Source of the DNA: Elusimicrobiota bacterium
GTDB taxonomy: Bacteria; Elusimicrobiota; Elusimicrobia; Elusimicrobiales; UBA9959
Direction: 5' to 3'
Assembly: GCA_019135865.1 (NCBI GenBank)
Contig: JAGVVD010000022.1
Location: 1-64,000, forward strand
Length of the DNA: 64,000 bases
Shown one piece after another: positions 8,712-17,273 of this stretch. The translations under genes and the position numbers were made by a program. The notes under the pieces were generated by a model that saw nothing but the letters and a program-made list of their open reading frames with translations, was not told where the DNA came from and ran no database searches. Position 1 is the first letter of the stretch. Each line of letters opens with the position of its first letter.

Positions 8712-9584
8712 ATGCCATACGCTTTCATAATCAATCCCAGGGCCGGGACGCGCGGCGCCGCGGCGGCGGAGATGATAGCCGCCGAGATGTCCGGCCGCCG
8801 CCTGGAGCACCGCATCTTCCTCACCGAACGCCCCGGCCACGGCCGCGACCTGGCCCGCGAAGCCGTGGTCGCCGGGTTCGACACCCTCGTAGCCGTCGGC
8901 GGGGACGGCACCATCAGGGAGACAGCCGAACCGCTGATAGGCAGGGAGAGGACGCTGGGGATAATCCCCTGCGGTTCGGGCAACGGCCTGGCCCGCAATC
9001 TGCACATACCGCTGGACCCGGACGCGGCGCTTAAAGGACTGCTCTCCTGGAAACCGCGCCGCATAGATACCGGTCTGGCCGACGGCAGGCCTTTTTTCTG
9101 CGCCGCCGGGGTGGGGCTGGACGCGCGCGTGGCCAGGCGCTTCAATTCGCCGGGCGGAGCCAGGGGAATATTCCCGTACGTCGCCCACGCTCTCTCCGAA
9201 TTCCTGAGTTACAAGCCCGAACCGCTGGTCATAACGACGGCCGAAAAGCGCGTGGCGACCGCCCCGCTCGTGGCGGCGGCCATGAACGGGCGCCAGTACG
9301 GGGGCGGCGCGCTGCTCGCGCCGGGCGCTTACATAGACGACGGGCTCCTCGACCTCGTCACGGTCAAAAAGGCCGGTTTCTTCACGACCATGTCCGCGCT
9401 GCCGTCCTTCTTCGCCGGTAAGATAGATTCCAGGCCGGACCTGGTGCGGAGTTTCACCACCCGGGCCCTGGAGATACACTGCGCGCCGGGGACGCCGTAC
9501 CATCTGGACGGCGAGGATTTCGAATCCGCGGGGCTCATCCGCATCTCGCTGCTGCCCGCTTCGCTTTCGGTCCTGGCGCCCTGA
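8712..9584 (+). CDS. Diacylglycerol/lipid kinase family protein
   Basis: A 290-aa protein of the DAGK catalytic family (YegS/DgkB/BmrU type). It starts FIINPRAGTRG, has the nucleotide-binding GGDGTIRE near residue 62 and GSGNGLARNL near residue 90, and ends with the C-terminal beta domain carrying an APGAYIDDGLLDL motif. These enzymes phosphorylate lipid hydroxyls such as diacylglycerol on the inner face of the membrane, using ATP. The ATG at 8712 is 4 nt after the previous stop with no clear Shine-Dalgarno, suggesting coupling. The precise lipid substrate cannot be read from sequence. Confidence 0.88.
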   Translation: MPYAFIINPRAGTRGAAAAEMIAAEMSGRRLEHRIFLTERPGHGRDLAREAVVAGFDTLVAVGGDGTIRETAEPLIGRERTLGIIPCGSGNGLARNLHIPLDPDAALKGLLSWKPRRIDTGLADGRPFFCAAGVGLDARVARRFNSPGGARGIFPYVAHALSEFLSYKPEPLVITTAEKRVATAPLVAAAMNGRQYGGGALLAPGAYIDDGLLDLVTVKKAGFFTTMSALPSFFAGKIDSRPDLVRSFTTRALEIHCAPGTPYHLDGEDFESAGLIRISLLPASLSVLAP

Positions 9585-9608
9585 GCCCTGCGCCGGGGAG
9601 GGGGACTT

Positions 9609-10643
9609 ATGTCCGACATGCAGCTCGACTCCGAAGCCAGGCTTTACAGGCCGATAGCCGGGGGAGACGTCCTCTGCCTGGCCTGCGCCCACCGCTGCCG
9701 CATCGCCGACGGGAAACGCGGCGTCTGCGGGGCCCGCGTCAACGCCGGCGGCCGGCTGCTGTGCCCGTACGGCTGGACCGCGGCCCTTTCGGCCGATCCC
9801 GTCGAGAAGAAGCCTTTCTACCACGTCCTGCCCGGCGCGCTGACCCTGTCCTTCGGGATGTACGGCTGTAATTTCCGCTGCTCTTTCTGCCAGAACCACG
9901 AGCTCGCCGACCCGGCCTCGGCCGCCCGCCCGCCCTTCGCCGAACCGGCGTCACCGGAGGGCATAACGGCGGCGGCCCGCCGCCTGGGGGCGGCCATGCT
10001 GGTCTCCACCTACAATGAACCGCTGATAACCGCGGAATGGGGCTCGGCGGTGCTCGCGGAGGGCAAAAAGGCCGGGCTGGCGGGCGCCTTCGTTTCCAAC
10101 GGCTACGCCACGCCCGAGGCGCTGGACTTCCTGCGTCCGTCGGTGGACTGCTTCAAGGTGGACCTCAAGTTCTTCCGCGACGAGACCTACCGCAAGGTGG
10201 CGGGCGCGCGCCTGGAGCCGGTAAAGACCGCCATACGCCTGATGCTGGAAAAGGGGTTCTGGGTGGAAGTCGTGACCCTCCTCATACCAGGTCTCAACGA
10301 TTCGAAGGAAGAGGTGTCGGAGCTGGCGGCGTTCCTGGCTTCCTTATCCAGGGATATCCCCTGGCATCTAACCGCCTTCCATCCGTCCCACCTGATGAAG
10401 GACCGGCCGCGGACCTCCCCGGCGGCGCTGGAGAAGGCCTGCGAGGCGGGTCTGACGGCCGGGCTGAAATACGTCTACACCGGGAACATCGACGGGGGGA
10501 GACAGGACACGCTCTGTCCCTCCTGCGGCGCGCGGCTGATCGTACGCGACGGCTACGAAGTGACGGCGGACCGGGTTTCCGGGACCGGGAAATGCGCGGA
10601 GTGCGGGAGGGGGATGGCGGGGTTCTGGGGCCCTAGAACCTGA
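9609..10643 (+). CDS. AmmeMemoRadiSam system radical SAM enzyme
   Basis: A 344-aa radical SAM protein. The N-terminal Cys pair region (CLACAHRCRIADGKRGVCGAR, about 25-45) precedes the [4Fe-4S] motif GCNFRCSFCQN (near residue 90), and a second Cys4 zinc-ribbon-like region (CPSCG ... CAECG) ends the protein. This layout is typical of AmmeMemoRadiSam (PflA-like) enzymes. The usual partners (Memo and AMMECR1 domains) are not adjacent; in some genomes they are fused or encoded elsewhere. It overlaps the convergent membrane gene by 11 nt. Substrate unknown. Confidence 0.88.
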   Translation: MSDMQLDSEARLYRPIAGGDVLCLACAHRCRIADGKRGVCGARVNAGGRLLCPYGWTAALSADPVEKKPFYHVLPGALTLSFGMYGCNFRCSFCQNHELADPASAARPPFAEPASPEGITAAARRLGAAMLVSTYNEPLITAEWGSAVLAEGKKAGLAGAFVSNGYATPEALDFLRPSVDCFKVDLKFFRDETYRKVAGARLEPVKTAIRLMLEKGFWVEVVTLLIPGLNDSKEEVSELAAFLASLSRDIPWHLTAFHPSHLMKDRPRTSPAALEKACEAGLTAGLKYVYTGNIDGGRQDTLCPSCGARLIVRDGYEVTADRVSGTGKCAECGRGMAGFWGPRT

Positions 10644-11094
10644 AGATATCCGTCCCCGAGTCTTTCCAGGGATTCTCCGCGTCCCGCTGGAACACGGCCG
10701 GCAGCGCTCCCAGCAGGAAAGCGGCGGCCAGCGGGAGCCAGGCCAGCCAGTAGGCCTCGAACCTGCTCCTCGCCGCCAGCGGGGCGAACACGAACATAGT
10801 GACGAAAAGCGCCGCCAGGACGGTGGAGACGGTGAGCGCCCGGTTCCGCTGGGAGCGCTGAAAAAGAGAGGCGAGATAGTACTGCGACAGGGCGGTCGCG
10901 ACGGCCATGAAAGCGAAGGCGGCCGAATCCAGCATGAGCGGGCCGGGGCAGACGCCTTCGGAGCAGAAAGGGCGCGCGGCGAGGTTCACGGCCAGTATCA
11001 GCAGCCCCGCGAGCACCACCTGCACCAGCAACAGCAGCCCGGACAGCGCCATGTAGGCGAGGGCCGCCGCGAAAGCGCGCTCAGCCGCCCGCAT
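10633..11094 (-). CDS. Four-helix membrane protein, unknown
   Basis: A 153-aa protein with about four transmembrane helices (near residues 10-38, 55-75, 88-108, 118-138). A pair of Cys in the first loop (FCSEGVC) could form a disulfide. No family recognised. Its start overlaps the end of era by 14 nt, so it is the last gene of a PPC-era-membrane protein unit. Confidence 0.6.
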   Translation of the reverse strand: MRAAERAFAAALAYMALSGLLLLVQVVLAGLLILAVNLAARPFCSEGVCPGPLMLDSAAFAFMAVATALSQYYLASLFQRSQRNRALTVSTVLAALFVTMFVFAPLAARSRFEAYWLAWLPLAAAFLLGALPAVFQRDAENPWKDSGTDIFRF

Positions 11095-12001
11095 TCTCCC
11101 TCCTGGCCTTGAGGAAGGCCGGGTCGTTCTCCCAGCCTTTGGTCACTTTCACCGTCAGTTCGAGGTCCGCGGGCCGGCCCAGCAGTTTCTCCAGCTTGGC
11201 CCGCGAGTTCTCGCGCAGTTTCCGTATCGCCCGCCCGCCGGCCCCCAGCAGTATGGGCTTGAGCGACGGGCGGCTGACATGCACCACGGCGTGGACGAAG
11301 TCCGGGCGGCCGGCCTCCTCCCTGAAATGGTCCACCTCCACGGCGCAGCAATACGGTATCTCGTCGGAAAAGAGGCGGAAAAGTTCCTCGCGGACTATCT
11401 CGCCGGCGTAGAAGCGCTCCCACCTGTCGGTGGACTGGTCCGTCGGATAGTACGGGGGATGTTCCGGCAGCCCGGCCAGCAGCGTCCGGCGGACCTCCCT
11501 GAGGCCGTCCCCGTTAAGGGCGGAGACGGGAAAGACCCCGGCGATGTCCGGCAGCAGGCCCTTGTGGAACTCGACGGCCGCGGCGACGGCGGCCTGGTCC
11601 CTGACCTGGTCGATCTTGTTTACCAGCAGGTAGAGGGGGATCTTCAGCCCCGCCAGGCGCTTTATGTGCTCGCGCTTCTCCGGCGGCGGGACGCGCGGCT
11701 CGGCGATCAGGAGGGCCAGGTCCGCGTCCTCGTTGAGGGCGCGCGAGATGTCGCCGGCCATCCCCTTCTCGAAGAGATTGCGCGGGGACAGCATGCCCGG
11801 GGTGTCGATGAAGACGGCCTGGAAGCCCTTGCCGTTGAGTATGCCCAGCACGCTGTCGCGCGTGGTCTGGGGGCGTGGGGAGACTATGGAAAGGCGGAAG
11901 CCGCAGAGCGTGTTTAGCAGCGTGGACTTGCCCGCGTTGGGCAGGCCGGCTATCGCCACGAAGCCGGCCTTGAACCCCGCGGGACCGCTGCCCTTTTCCA
12001 C
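11081..12001 (-). CDS. era: GTPase Era
   Basis: A 306-aa protein, the usual Era length. G1 is GLPNAGKS (Ala in place of the more common Val), then TTRD, G3 DTPG, and NKID for G4; a C-terminal KH domain carries KPILLGAGGRAIRKL. Era binds the 3' end of 16S rRNA and assists 30S assembly. I set the start at GTG 12001, 5 nt after the PPC gene's stop; a longer open frame continues upstream but only as a shadow of the neighbours. Translation is probably coupled to the upstream gene. Confidence 0.93.
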   Translation of the reverse strand: MEKGSGPAGFKAGFVAIAGLPNAGKSTLLNTLCGFRLSIVSPRPQTTRDSVLGILNGKGFQAVFIDTPGMLSPRNLFEKGMAGDISRALNEDADLALLIAEPRVPPPEKREHIKRLAGLKIPLYLLVNKIDQVRDQAAVAAAVEFHKGLLPDIAGVFPVSALNGDGLREVRRTLLAGLPEHPPYYPTDQSTDRWERFYAGEIVREELFRLFSDEIPYCCAVEVDHFREEAGRPDFVHAVVHVSRPSLKPILLGAGGRAIRKLRENSRAKLEKLLGRPADLELTVKVTKGWENDPAFLKARRENAGG

Positions 12002-12006
12002 CGGTC

Positions 12007-12456
12007 CTACTTGATGCAGATGGGATTGGCCCAGAGCGGCAGCTGGGTGGCCTTCTCGGTCTTGCGGACCTTGGGCTCGCCGCTGAGCTCCTGTATGGAC
12101 ACTTCGCAGCTGAAGACGCGGGTGCCGGCCATCAGGTGGCCGCCCCAGGCCTTGCCCTCGCTGTCGGAGAACATGATATGGACGTGGATCATCGGCTTGT
12201 CGTCGAAGATGCTGACATTGCCGTTGAGCGAGAGTATCTCGAGGTCCTTCTCCAGGTTTATCTTGTTGTACTTCTTGGCCTTCTGGTCGTAGACGCCGAA
12301 AGTCGCCTTCTCCACCGCGCCGATGGCGCTGATGGTGCCGCACCTTATCTGGTGATGCTGGCAGAAATGCTGTACGGCCAGCAGGAGGTCCTCCCCCTTG
12401 TGGATGCTGAATAAAAAAGTCCGTCCGGTGAGATAGGGTTTGTCCTGTGGCAGCAT
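12007..12456 (-). CDS. PPC/DUF296-domain protein
   Basis: A 149-aa single-domain protein of the PPC (DUF296) family: RTFLFSIHKGEDLL at the N terminus, GTISAIGAVEKA, then the metal-binding-like HVHIMFSDSEGKAWGGHL. In plants the domain accompanies AT-hooks, but bacterial stand-alone members lack them, and this one lacks an AT-hook, so 'DNA-binding' should not be assumed. AGGGAGGA precedes the ATG. It heads the era unit. Confidence 0.8.
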   Translation of the reverse strand: MLPQDKPYLTGRTFLFSIHKGEDLLLAVQHFCQHHQIRCGTISAIGAVEKATFGVYDQKAKKYNKINLEKDLEILSLNGNVSIFDDKPMIHVHIMFSDSEGKAWGGHLMAGTRVFSCEVSIQELSGEPKVRKTEKATQLPLWANPICIK

Positions 12457-12527
12457 GCGAAGTCCTCCCTAATAGCGTTCGTCCCAATGATATTTTACAA
12501 AATTTCGGGGCCGCTGACGAAGAAATG

Positions 12528-12557
12528 TTGACTTCTCCGGGAGGCAAGCAATATAAT
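12528..12557 (+). promoter_or_regulatory. Promoter of the aldolase gene
   Basis: TTGACT (12528-12533), 18-nt spacer, TATAAT (12552-12557); predicted start near 12564, with GGAGG 6 nt before the ATG at 12605. Confidence 0.75.
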
Positions 12558-12604
12558 GAGGACGGCGCGCCGCGCGTACCGGCGCCCCTTACCGGAGGAA
12601 AAAA

Positions 12605-13582
12605 ATGCCCGTATCCTACAAAGAACTCGGCTTCGTCAACACCCGCGAGATGTTCAAGGCCGCCATGAAGGACGGCTACGCCGTTCCCGCCTACAATTTC
12701 AACAACATGGAGCAGCTCCAGGCCATACTCACCGCCTGCTGCCGCAGCCGCTCCCCGGTGATCCTGCAGCTCTCCAAGGGCGCGCGCGACTACGCCAACG
12801 CCACGCTGCTGCGCTGGATGGGCCGCGGCGCGATGGAGATGATCAAGGAATTCAAGGAAGGCCCGGTGCCGGTGGCCCTTCACCTGGACCACGGCGACAC
12901 CTTCGAGCTCTGCAAGAGCTGCGTGGACAACGGCTTCTCCTCCGTCATGATCGACGCCTCCCACCATCCCTACGAGAAGAACGTCGAGATAACGAAGCAG
13001 GTGGTCGAGTACGCGCACAAGTACGACGTGACCGTGGAAGGCGAGCTGGGCGTGCTGGCCGGCATAGAGGACGAGGTATCCTCCGAGCATTCCCACTACA
13101 CCGACCCGGCGCAGGTGGAGGACTTCGTCAAGAAGACCGGCGTGGACTCGCTGGCCATCTCCATCGGCACCAGCCACGGCGCGTACAAGTTCAAGGTGAA
13201 GCCCGGCGAGAGCGTCCCGCCGCTGCGCTTCGATATCCTCGAGCAATGCGAGAAGCGCATACCCGGCTTCCCGATAGTCCTGCACGGCGCCAGCTCCGTG
13301 CTGACGGATTACATCGACATGATCAACAAGTACGGCGGCAAGATGGAGAACGCCGTCGGCGTGCCGGCCGAACAGCTGCGCAAGGCCGCCAAGAGCGCCG
13401 TCTGCAAGATCAACATCGACTCCGACGGCCGCCTGGTCATGACCGCGGTCATCCGCAAGGTCTTCGCCGAGAAGCCCGCCGAGTTCGACCCGCGCAAGTA
13501 CCTCGGCCCGGCCCGCGAGGAACTGGTCAAGATGTACATCGACAAGAACACCAACGTGCTCGGCTCGGCCGGGCGCGTTTAA
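12605..13582 (+). CDS. fba: Class II fructose-1,6-bisphosphate aldolase
   Basis: A 325-aa class II (zinc) aldolase of glycolysis/gluconeogenesis: cleavage of fructose 1,6-bisphosphate into DHAP and glyceraldehyde 3-phosphate in the cytosol. Visible are the AYNFNNMEQ N terminus, the catalytic/zinc region HLDHGD (near residue 95), EGELGVLAG, the zinc His in ISIGTSHG, HGAS and the phosphate-binding KINIDSD. The single gene has its own promoter and an intrinsic terminator. Confidence 0.93.
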   Translation: MPVSYKELGFVNTREMFKAAMKDGYAVPAYNFNNMEQLQAILTACCRSRSPVILQLSKGARDYANATLLRWMGRGAMEMIKEFKEGPVPVALHLDHGDTFELCKSCVDNGFSSVMIDASHHPYEKNVEITKQVVEYAHKYDVTVEGELGVLAGIEDEVSSEHSHYTDPAQVEDFVKKTGVDSLAISIGTSHGAYKFKVKPGESVPPLRFDILEQCEKRIPGFPIVLHGASSVLTDYIDMINKYGGKMENAVGVPAEQLRKAAKSAVCKINIDSDGRLVMTAVIRKVFAEKPAEFDPRKYLGPAREELVKMYIDKNTNVLGSAGRV

Positions 13583-13600
13583 GCCGGGAGAGCGGACGGG

Positions 13601-13626
13601 AAGCCCGGCCGCGCGCCGGGCTTTCC
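13601..13626 (+). terminator. Intrinsic terminator after the aldolase gene
   Basis: AAGCCCGGC (13601-13609), loop CGCGC, GCCGGGCTT (13615-13623), short T run. It ends only about 9 nt before the ATG of the next gene, which therefore relies on readthrough or an unrecognised promoter. Confidence 0.75.
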
Positions 13627-13632
13627 ATTTAT

Positions 13633-14889
13633 ATGGAGAAGGGCGACGATATAATAGTGATAGGGGCGGGAGCCTCCGGGCTGGCCGCGGCCGTCGCCGC
13701 CGCCCGCGCCGGGGCTTCGGTGCTGATCCTGGAGAAGAACCATGTCCCGGGCCGCAAGATAGCCTCGACGGGCTCGGGCAAATGCAATCTCTCCAACCGC
13801 CGGGTCTCGCCGGACGACTACAACCGCGGCGCGCGCCCTTTCCTCAAGAAGACCTTCGCCGCGCTGCCTCCGGCGGAAGCGCATTCTTTCTTCGAGGGAC
13901 TGGGGCTGCTCTTCTCGGAGGGGGAGGGAGGCCGGCTGTTCCCGCGCTCGCTGCGCGCGCAGGACGTGACGACGGCCCTCTGCAACGAACTCTCTTTCCG
14001 CGGCGCCAGGACGCGCCTGCTCACCGAGGCCGTGTCCGTCAGGGCCGTCCCCGGCGGCTTCGAAGTAAAAGCGCGCCAGGTCCCTCCCAGGTGGGAAAAG
14101 GACGCCAGACCCGGTCCCGCCGCCGTCCTGCGCTGCCGCCGCGTGGTGCTGGCCGCGGGCGGCGCCGCCTACCCGCAGATAGGCGGGGGAGAGGGCGGCT
14201 ACGCCCTGCTGCGCGCGCTGGGGCATACGGTCTCGCCTGTGTCGCCCTCTATAGTGCCGCTGCGCACCGTCAAGCCTCCGCCGAAGGAGCTCCACGGCGT
14301 AAGGCTGGACGCCGCGCTGAAACTTATCTCCAGGGACCGCGCCGCCGCGGAGTCCCGGGGGGAACTGCTTTTCACCGATTACGGGCTCTCGGGGCCCGCG
14401 GCCCTGGACCTTGGCCGCTCCGCCGCGGAGGCCCTGAAGGAAGGCCCCGTCGCCGTGGAGGCCGACTTTTTCCCGGAGCTGACGCCCGCGGCGCTGGAGA
14501 GGACGCTCGCGGAACGCGCCCGGGCCTTCGCCGGCCGCCCTTTCTCGCATTTCGCCCTGGGCCTGCTCAGCGAGAAGGTGCTCATGGCGGCCGCGGCGCG
14601 CGCCGGCATCCTATGGGACGCGCCCTCAGGGCCGGTGCAGGCCTTCGCCCGCGAACTCAAGAGCTTCGTCTCGGGCATAAGCGGCACGCTGGATTTCCGC
14701 GAGGCCATGGTGACGGCCGGCGGCTGCTCCCTCGGGGAGATAGACCCCGCCTCCTTCGCCTCCAAAAAGGTCCCGGGCCTGTATGTGACCGGCGAACTGC
14801 TGGACGCCGACGGCCGCTCGGGCGGCTTCAATCTCCATTTCGCCTGGACCTCCGGCATACTCGCCGGCCGGGCCGCCGCGCGTTTTTGA
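13633..14889 (+). CDS. HI0933/BaiN-like FAD-dependent oxidoreductase
   Basis: A 418-aa flavoprotein: Rossmann motif IVIGAGASGLAAAVAAARAG at residues 9-28, then the family signature PGRKIASTGSGKCNLSN, and the C-terminal GGCSLGEIDP...GLYVTGELLDADGRSGGFNLHFAWTSG. Family members are flavoproteins of mostly unknown substrate (some reduce bile-acid intermediates). The ATG at 13633 is directly preceded by the aldolase terminator; no clear ribosome-binding site is present. Its stop codon lies inside an FNR-type box. Confidence 0.88.
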   Translation: MEKGDDIIVIGAGASGLAAAVAAARAGASVLILEKNHVPGRKIASTGSGKCNLSNRRVSPDDYNRGARPFLKKTFAALPPAEAHSFFEGLGLLFSEGEGGRLFPRSLRAQDVTTALCNELSFRGARTRLLTEAVSVRAVPGGFEVKARQVPPRWEKDARPGPAAVLRCRRVVLAAGGAAYPQIGGGEGGYALLRALGHTVSPVSPSIVPLRTVKPPPKELHGVRLDAALKLISRDRAAAESRGELLFTDYGLSGPAALDLGRSAAEALKEGPVAVEADFFPELTPAALERTLAERARAFAGRPFSHFALGLLSEKVLMAAAARAGILWDAPSGPVQAFARELKSFVSGISGTLDFREAMVTAGGCSLGEIDPASFASKKVPGLYVTGELLDADGRSGGFNLHFAWTSGILAGRAAARF

Positions 14890-14928
14890 CGCCCGTCAAA
14901 GGAATAACGGGCCTCCGCCTGCTATCAT
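14886..14928 (+). promoter_or_regulatory. FNR-type box plus -10 (class II geometry)
   Basis: TTGAC-GCCC-GTCAA at 14886-14899 is a perfect 5-4-5 palindrome of the FNR type. TATCAT at 14923-14928 gives a predicted start near 14935, placing the box centre at about -42, the class II activator position. The -10 lies within the palindrome CTGCTATCATATAGCAG (14919-14935). Confidence 0.6.
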
Positions 14929-14953
14929 ATAGCAGGGAGTTACGGAGGTAAGG

Positions 14954-15502
14954 ATGATATTTTTCCCGATCATAGTTCTGCTCGCCGCGGCGCCGGTAAG
15001 CGCGTCCGGAACGGCCATGGAAACCCTTCGCGCGGTGTCTTTTGATATTCCCGCCGCGGCGGTGCCCGCGGCGCCCGAACCGGCCGAAGCCCGGGAGATA
15101 AAATCCGACGGGCTTTATCGTTCCTACTGCTGGGGGCGCGCGCCGCACGAGAAGGCGGACGCCGAAGGCATGCCCGCCGCTTTCTGCGTCTCCTCTTTCC
15201 GGGTACAGCTCAGGCCCGATCCGGCCGCCTTCCTGGTCCTCGACGGCGACATGCCGGGCGAGTTCCCTCTCCGGATCAAGTTCATCGGCGACGGGCTCTA
15301 CTCCGGGACGGCCTTGGTCTTCCGCCGCTACCAGGGCTCGGCCTGCACGGAGGGGACCGACGCGGTGATAGAGATAACCGTAAAGATGGACGCCAGGGGC
15401 GCCATAATCGAGGAGCCCTCCCTTAAAGCCTTCTACGGCAGCACGTCCGACGTCTGCCATTCGGACTGGGACTACGCGGAGATATTCTACCTCCGCCGCT
15501 GA
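14954..15502 (+). CDS. Secreted protein, unknown
   Basis: A 182-aa protein with signal peptide MIFFPIIVLLAAAPVSASG and a mature domain with four Cys (CW, FCVSS, ACTEG, VCHSD), likely disulfide-bonded in the periplasm or outside. I do not recognise a family. GGAGGT sits 4 nt before the ATG. The gene stands alone between an FNR-type promoter and a terminator, so oxygen- or redox-responsive expression is a reasonable inference. Confidence 0.65.
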   Translation: MIFFPIIVLLAAAPVSASGTAMETLRAVSFDIPAAAVPAAPEPAEAREIKSDGLYRSYCWGRAPHEKADAEGMPAAFCVSSFRVQLRPDPAAFLVLDGDMPGEFPLRIKFIGDGLYSGTALVFRRYQGSACTEGTDAVIEITVKMDARGAIIEEPSLKAFYGSTSDVCHSDWDYAEIFYLRR

Positions 15503-15523
15503 AACCACCCCTCTTTAAAAGAG

Positions 15524-15549
15524 AAGGCCGCCCCTAAGGGCGGCCTTCC
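15524..15549. terminator. Bidirectional terminator
   Basis: AAGGCCGCCC (15524-15533), loop CTAA, GGGCGGCCTT (15538-15547), between two convergent genes. The T tract is short on the plus strand; AAAAGAG on the other side gives a better U run for the minus-strand transcript. Confidence 0.7.
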
Positions 15550-15569
15550 TGTTTTAAGCGGGGAAAGGC

Positions 15570-16574
15570 TCAACGTTTCAGCACAAGTACGGCCAGTTCA
15601 TAGCAGGCGGCGCCTATGACGGCAGCCCCGGGGATCGTCAGGACCCAGGCCCAGACTATCTGCCCGGCGACGCCCCATTTTACGGCGCTGAAGCGTTTTA
15701 TGGTGCCGGCGCCCATTATGGCGCCGGTTATGGTATGCGTGGTGCTGACCGGCACGCCCAGCGCGGAAGCCGTGTAGAGGCTCATGGCGCCGGCGGCTTC
15801 GGCGGAGAACCCGTCTATGGGCTTGAGCTTGGAGATCTTGGTCCCCATCGTCTTGACTATGCGCCAGCCGCCGAAAAGAGTGCCTATCCCCATGGCCGCG
15901 TAGCAGGCCATTGCCACCCAGGCGGGGACCCGGAAGTCGCCCTGCATATAGCCGGCGCTGAAAAGCAGGCCGGTTATCAGGCCCATGGTCTTCTGCGCGT
16001 CGTTGCCGCCGTGCCCCACGCAGTAGGCGGCGGAAGAAATGAGCTGGAACTGCTTGAACGACCTGTTGACCTGGCTGGGGGTATAGGAGGAGGCGAGGCG
16101 GTAGAAGATGGTGGCCAGGATCATGCCGAGCAGCAGGCCCAGCAGGGGGGATATCACGATGAAGGCCACTATCATGAGTATGCCTTTCATGATCAGGGCG
16201 CCGGGGCCCGCCTTGACCAGGGCGGCGCCGGCCAGGCCGCCCATCAGGGCGTGCGAGGAGCTGGAAGGCATGCCGAAATACCAGGTGATGATGTTCCAGG
16301 CGCAGGCCCCGGCGAGGGCCCCGAAGACCACGAAGTTGTCCACCACGCCGATATCGACGATCCCTTTGCCGACGGTCTTGGCGACCTCGTGGTTGAAGAT
16401 GAAAAAGGCGACCACGTTGAAGAAGGCCGCCCAGATCACCGCCTGGCGGGGAGAGAAGAGGCGCGTCGAGACGGCCGTCGCTATGGAGTTGGCGGCGTCG
16501 TGAAAACCGTTGAGGAAGTCGAAGACCAGGGCCAGGGCCACCAGGAAAACGACGCCCAGGAGGATGCTATCCAT
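15570..16574 (-). CDS. pit: PiT-family inorganic phosphate transporter
   Basis: A 334-aa inner-membrane permease with about ten helices. The duplicated PiT signatures are visible: DFLNGFHDAANSIATAVSTR near residue 20 and GHGGNDAQKTMG near residue 195, plus PSSSSHALMGGL and PVSTTHTITGAIMG. It imports metal-phosphate with protons or sodium. It overlaps the DUF47 gene by 8 nt, the common pairing for regulated low-affinity phosphate uptake. Confidence 0.93.
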   Translation of the reverse strand: MDSILLGVVFLVALALVFDFLNGFHDAANSIATAVSTRLFSPRQAVIWAAFFNVVAFFIFNHEVAKTVGKGIVDIGVVDNFVVFGALAGACAWNIITWYFGMPSSSSHALMGGLAGAALVKAGPGALIMKGILMIVAFIVISPLLGLLLGMILATIFYRLASSYTPSQVNRSFKQFQLISSAAYCVGHGGNDAQKTMGLITGLLFSAGYMQGDFRVPAWVAMACYAAMGIGTLFGGWRIVKTMGTKISKLKPIDGFSAEAAGAMSLYTASALGVPVSTTHTITGAIMGAGTIKRFSAVKWGVAGQIVWAWVLTIPGAAVIGAACYELAVLVLKR

Positions 16575-17193
16575 GCTTTACCAGTATCCCCTCGATGGTC
16601 TTGGCGACGTGCTCGCAGACGTCGAGCGTGCCCTCGGCCACCTCGTAGACCTCTTTCCATTTCATGATCTGCAGCGGATCGCGCTCCTTCTCGAAGAGCT
16701 CGCTGATGGCCTTCTCGCGGAGCTGGTCGCCCATGTTCTCCAGGCGGTTGATCTCTATGCAGTAGTCGGTGACGCGGCGGGCGCGCTTGGTGTCGTGCAG
16801 GTGCTTCACCGCGTTGGAGAGTGCGCGCGCGGACTGCTCGATATAGTCCATGAACAGCGTCAGGTTCTCGTCGCGGGGGTCGAGTTTGTAGAGCTTCATG
16901 CGCGAGGTGATGGCGTTTATCAGATCCATCACGTCGTCGAGCGTGTTGGCCAGCGCGTAGATGTCCTCCCGGTCCAGGGGGGTGATGAAGGTGCGGTTGA
17001 GCATGTCGGTGATCTCGTGGGAGAGAGTGTCGCCCTCGTGCTCGAAATCCTTTATTTTCTTTACGGTCTCCTCGCAGACCGAATCCTTCTTGATGGCTTG
17101 GCGCAGGTACTCCGCGGCCTTGACGATGTTCTCGGCCTGCAGCGCGAGGTAATCGAAGAACTTGACTTCTTTTGGGACCAGGTTGAAACCCAT
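16567..17193 (-). CDS. DUF47/PhoU-like phosphate transport regulator
   Basis: A 208-aa all-helical protein of the DUF47 (TIGR00153) family, with the PhoU-like repeats EHEGDTLSHEIT (near residue 50) and RLENMGDQLREKAI (near 150) that bind metal clusters. Such proteins are encoded next to Pit permeases and are thought to gate them. ATG at 17193 has GGAGA upstream. First gene of the two-gene phosphate operon. Confidence 0.88.
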   Translation of the reverse strand: MGFNLVPKEVKFFDYLALQAENIVKAAEYLRQAIKKDSVCEETVKKIKDFEHEGDTLSHEITDMLNRTFITPLDREDIYALANTLDDVMDLINAITSRMKLYKLDPRDENLTLFMDYIEQSARALSNAVKHLHDTKRARRVTDYCIEINRLENMGDQLREKAISELFEKERDPLQIMKWKEVYEVAEGTLDVCEHVAKTIEGILVKHG

Positions 17194-17223
17194 CTTAATC
17201 TCCTTGCCGGGCGGGATACTTAA

Positions 17224-17254
17224 ATTATATCCTTTTTCCCCCGAGCCCCGTCAA
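17224..17254 (-). promoter_or_regulatory. Promoter of the DUF47-pit operon
   Basis: On the minus strand TTGACG (17254-17249) and TATAAT (17229-17224) are separated by 19 nt, a long spacer. Predicted start near 17217. Confidence 0.5.
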
Positions 17255-17273
17255 AGATCACTGGAGAAAGGAC

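Noticed and set aside
8712-9584. Start of the lipid kinase at 8430
   Set aside because: The upstream part of the frame is a shadow of the small membrane protein; the domain begins at the ATG at 8712.
12002-13285. A long upstream extension of era (to 734 residues)
   Set aside because: The extra part overlaps the PPC-domain and aldolase genes. A GTG at 12001 gives the normal Era length.
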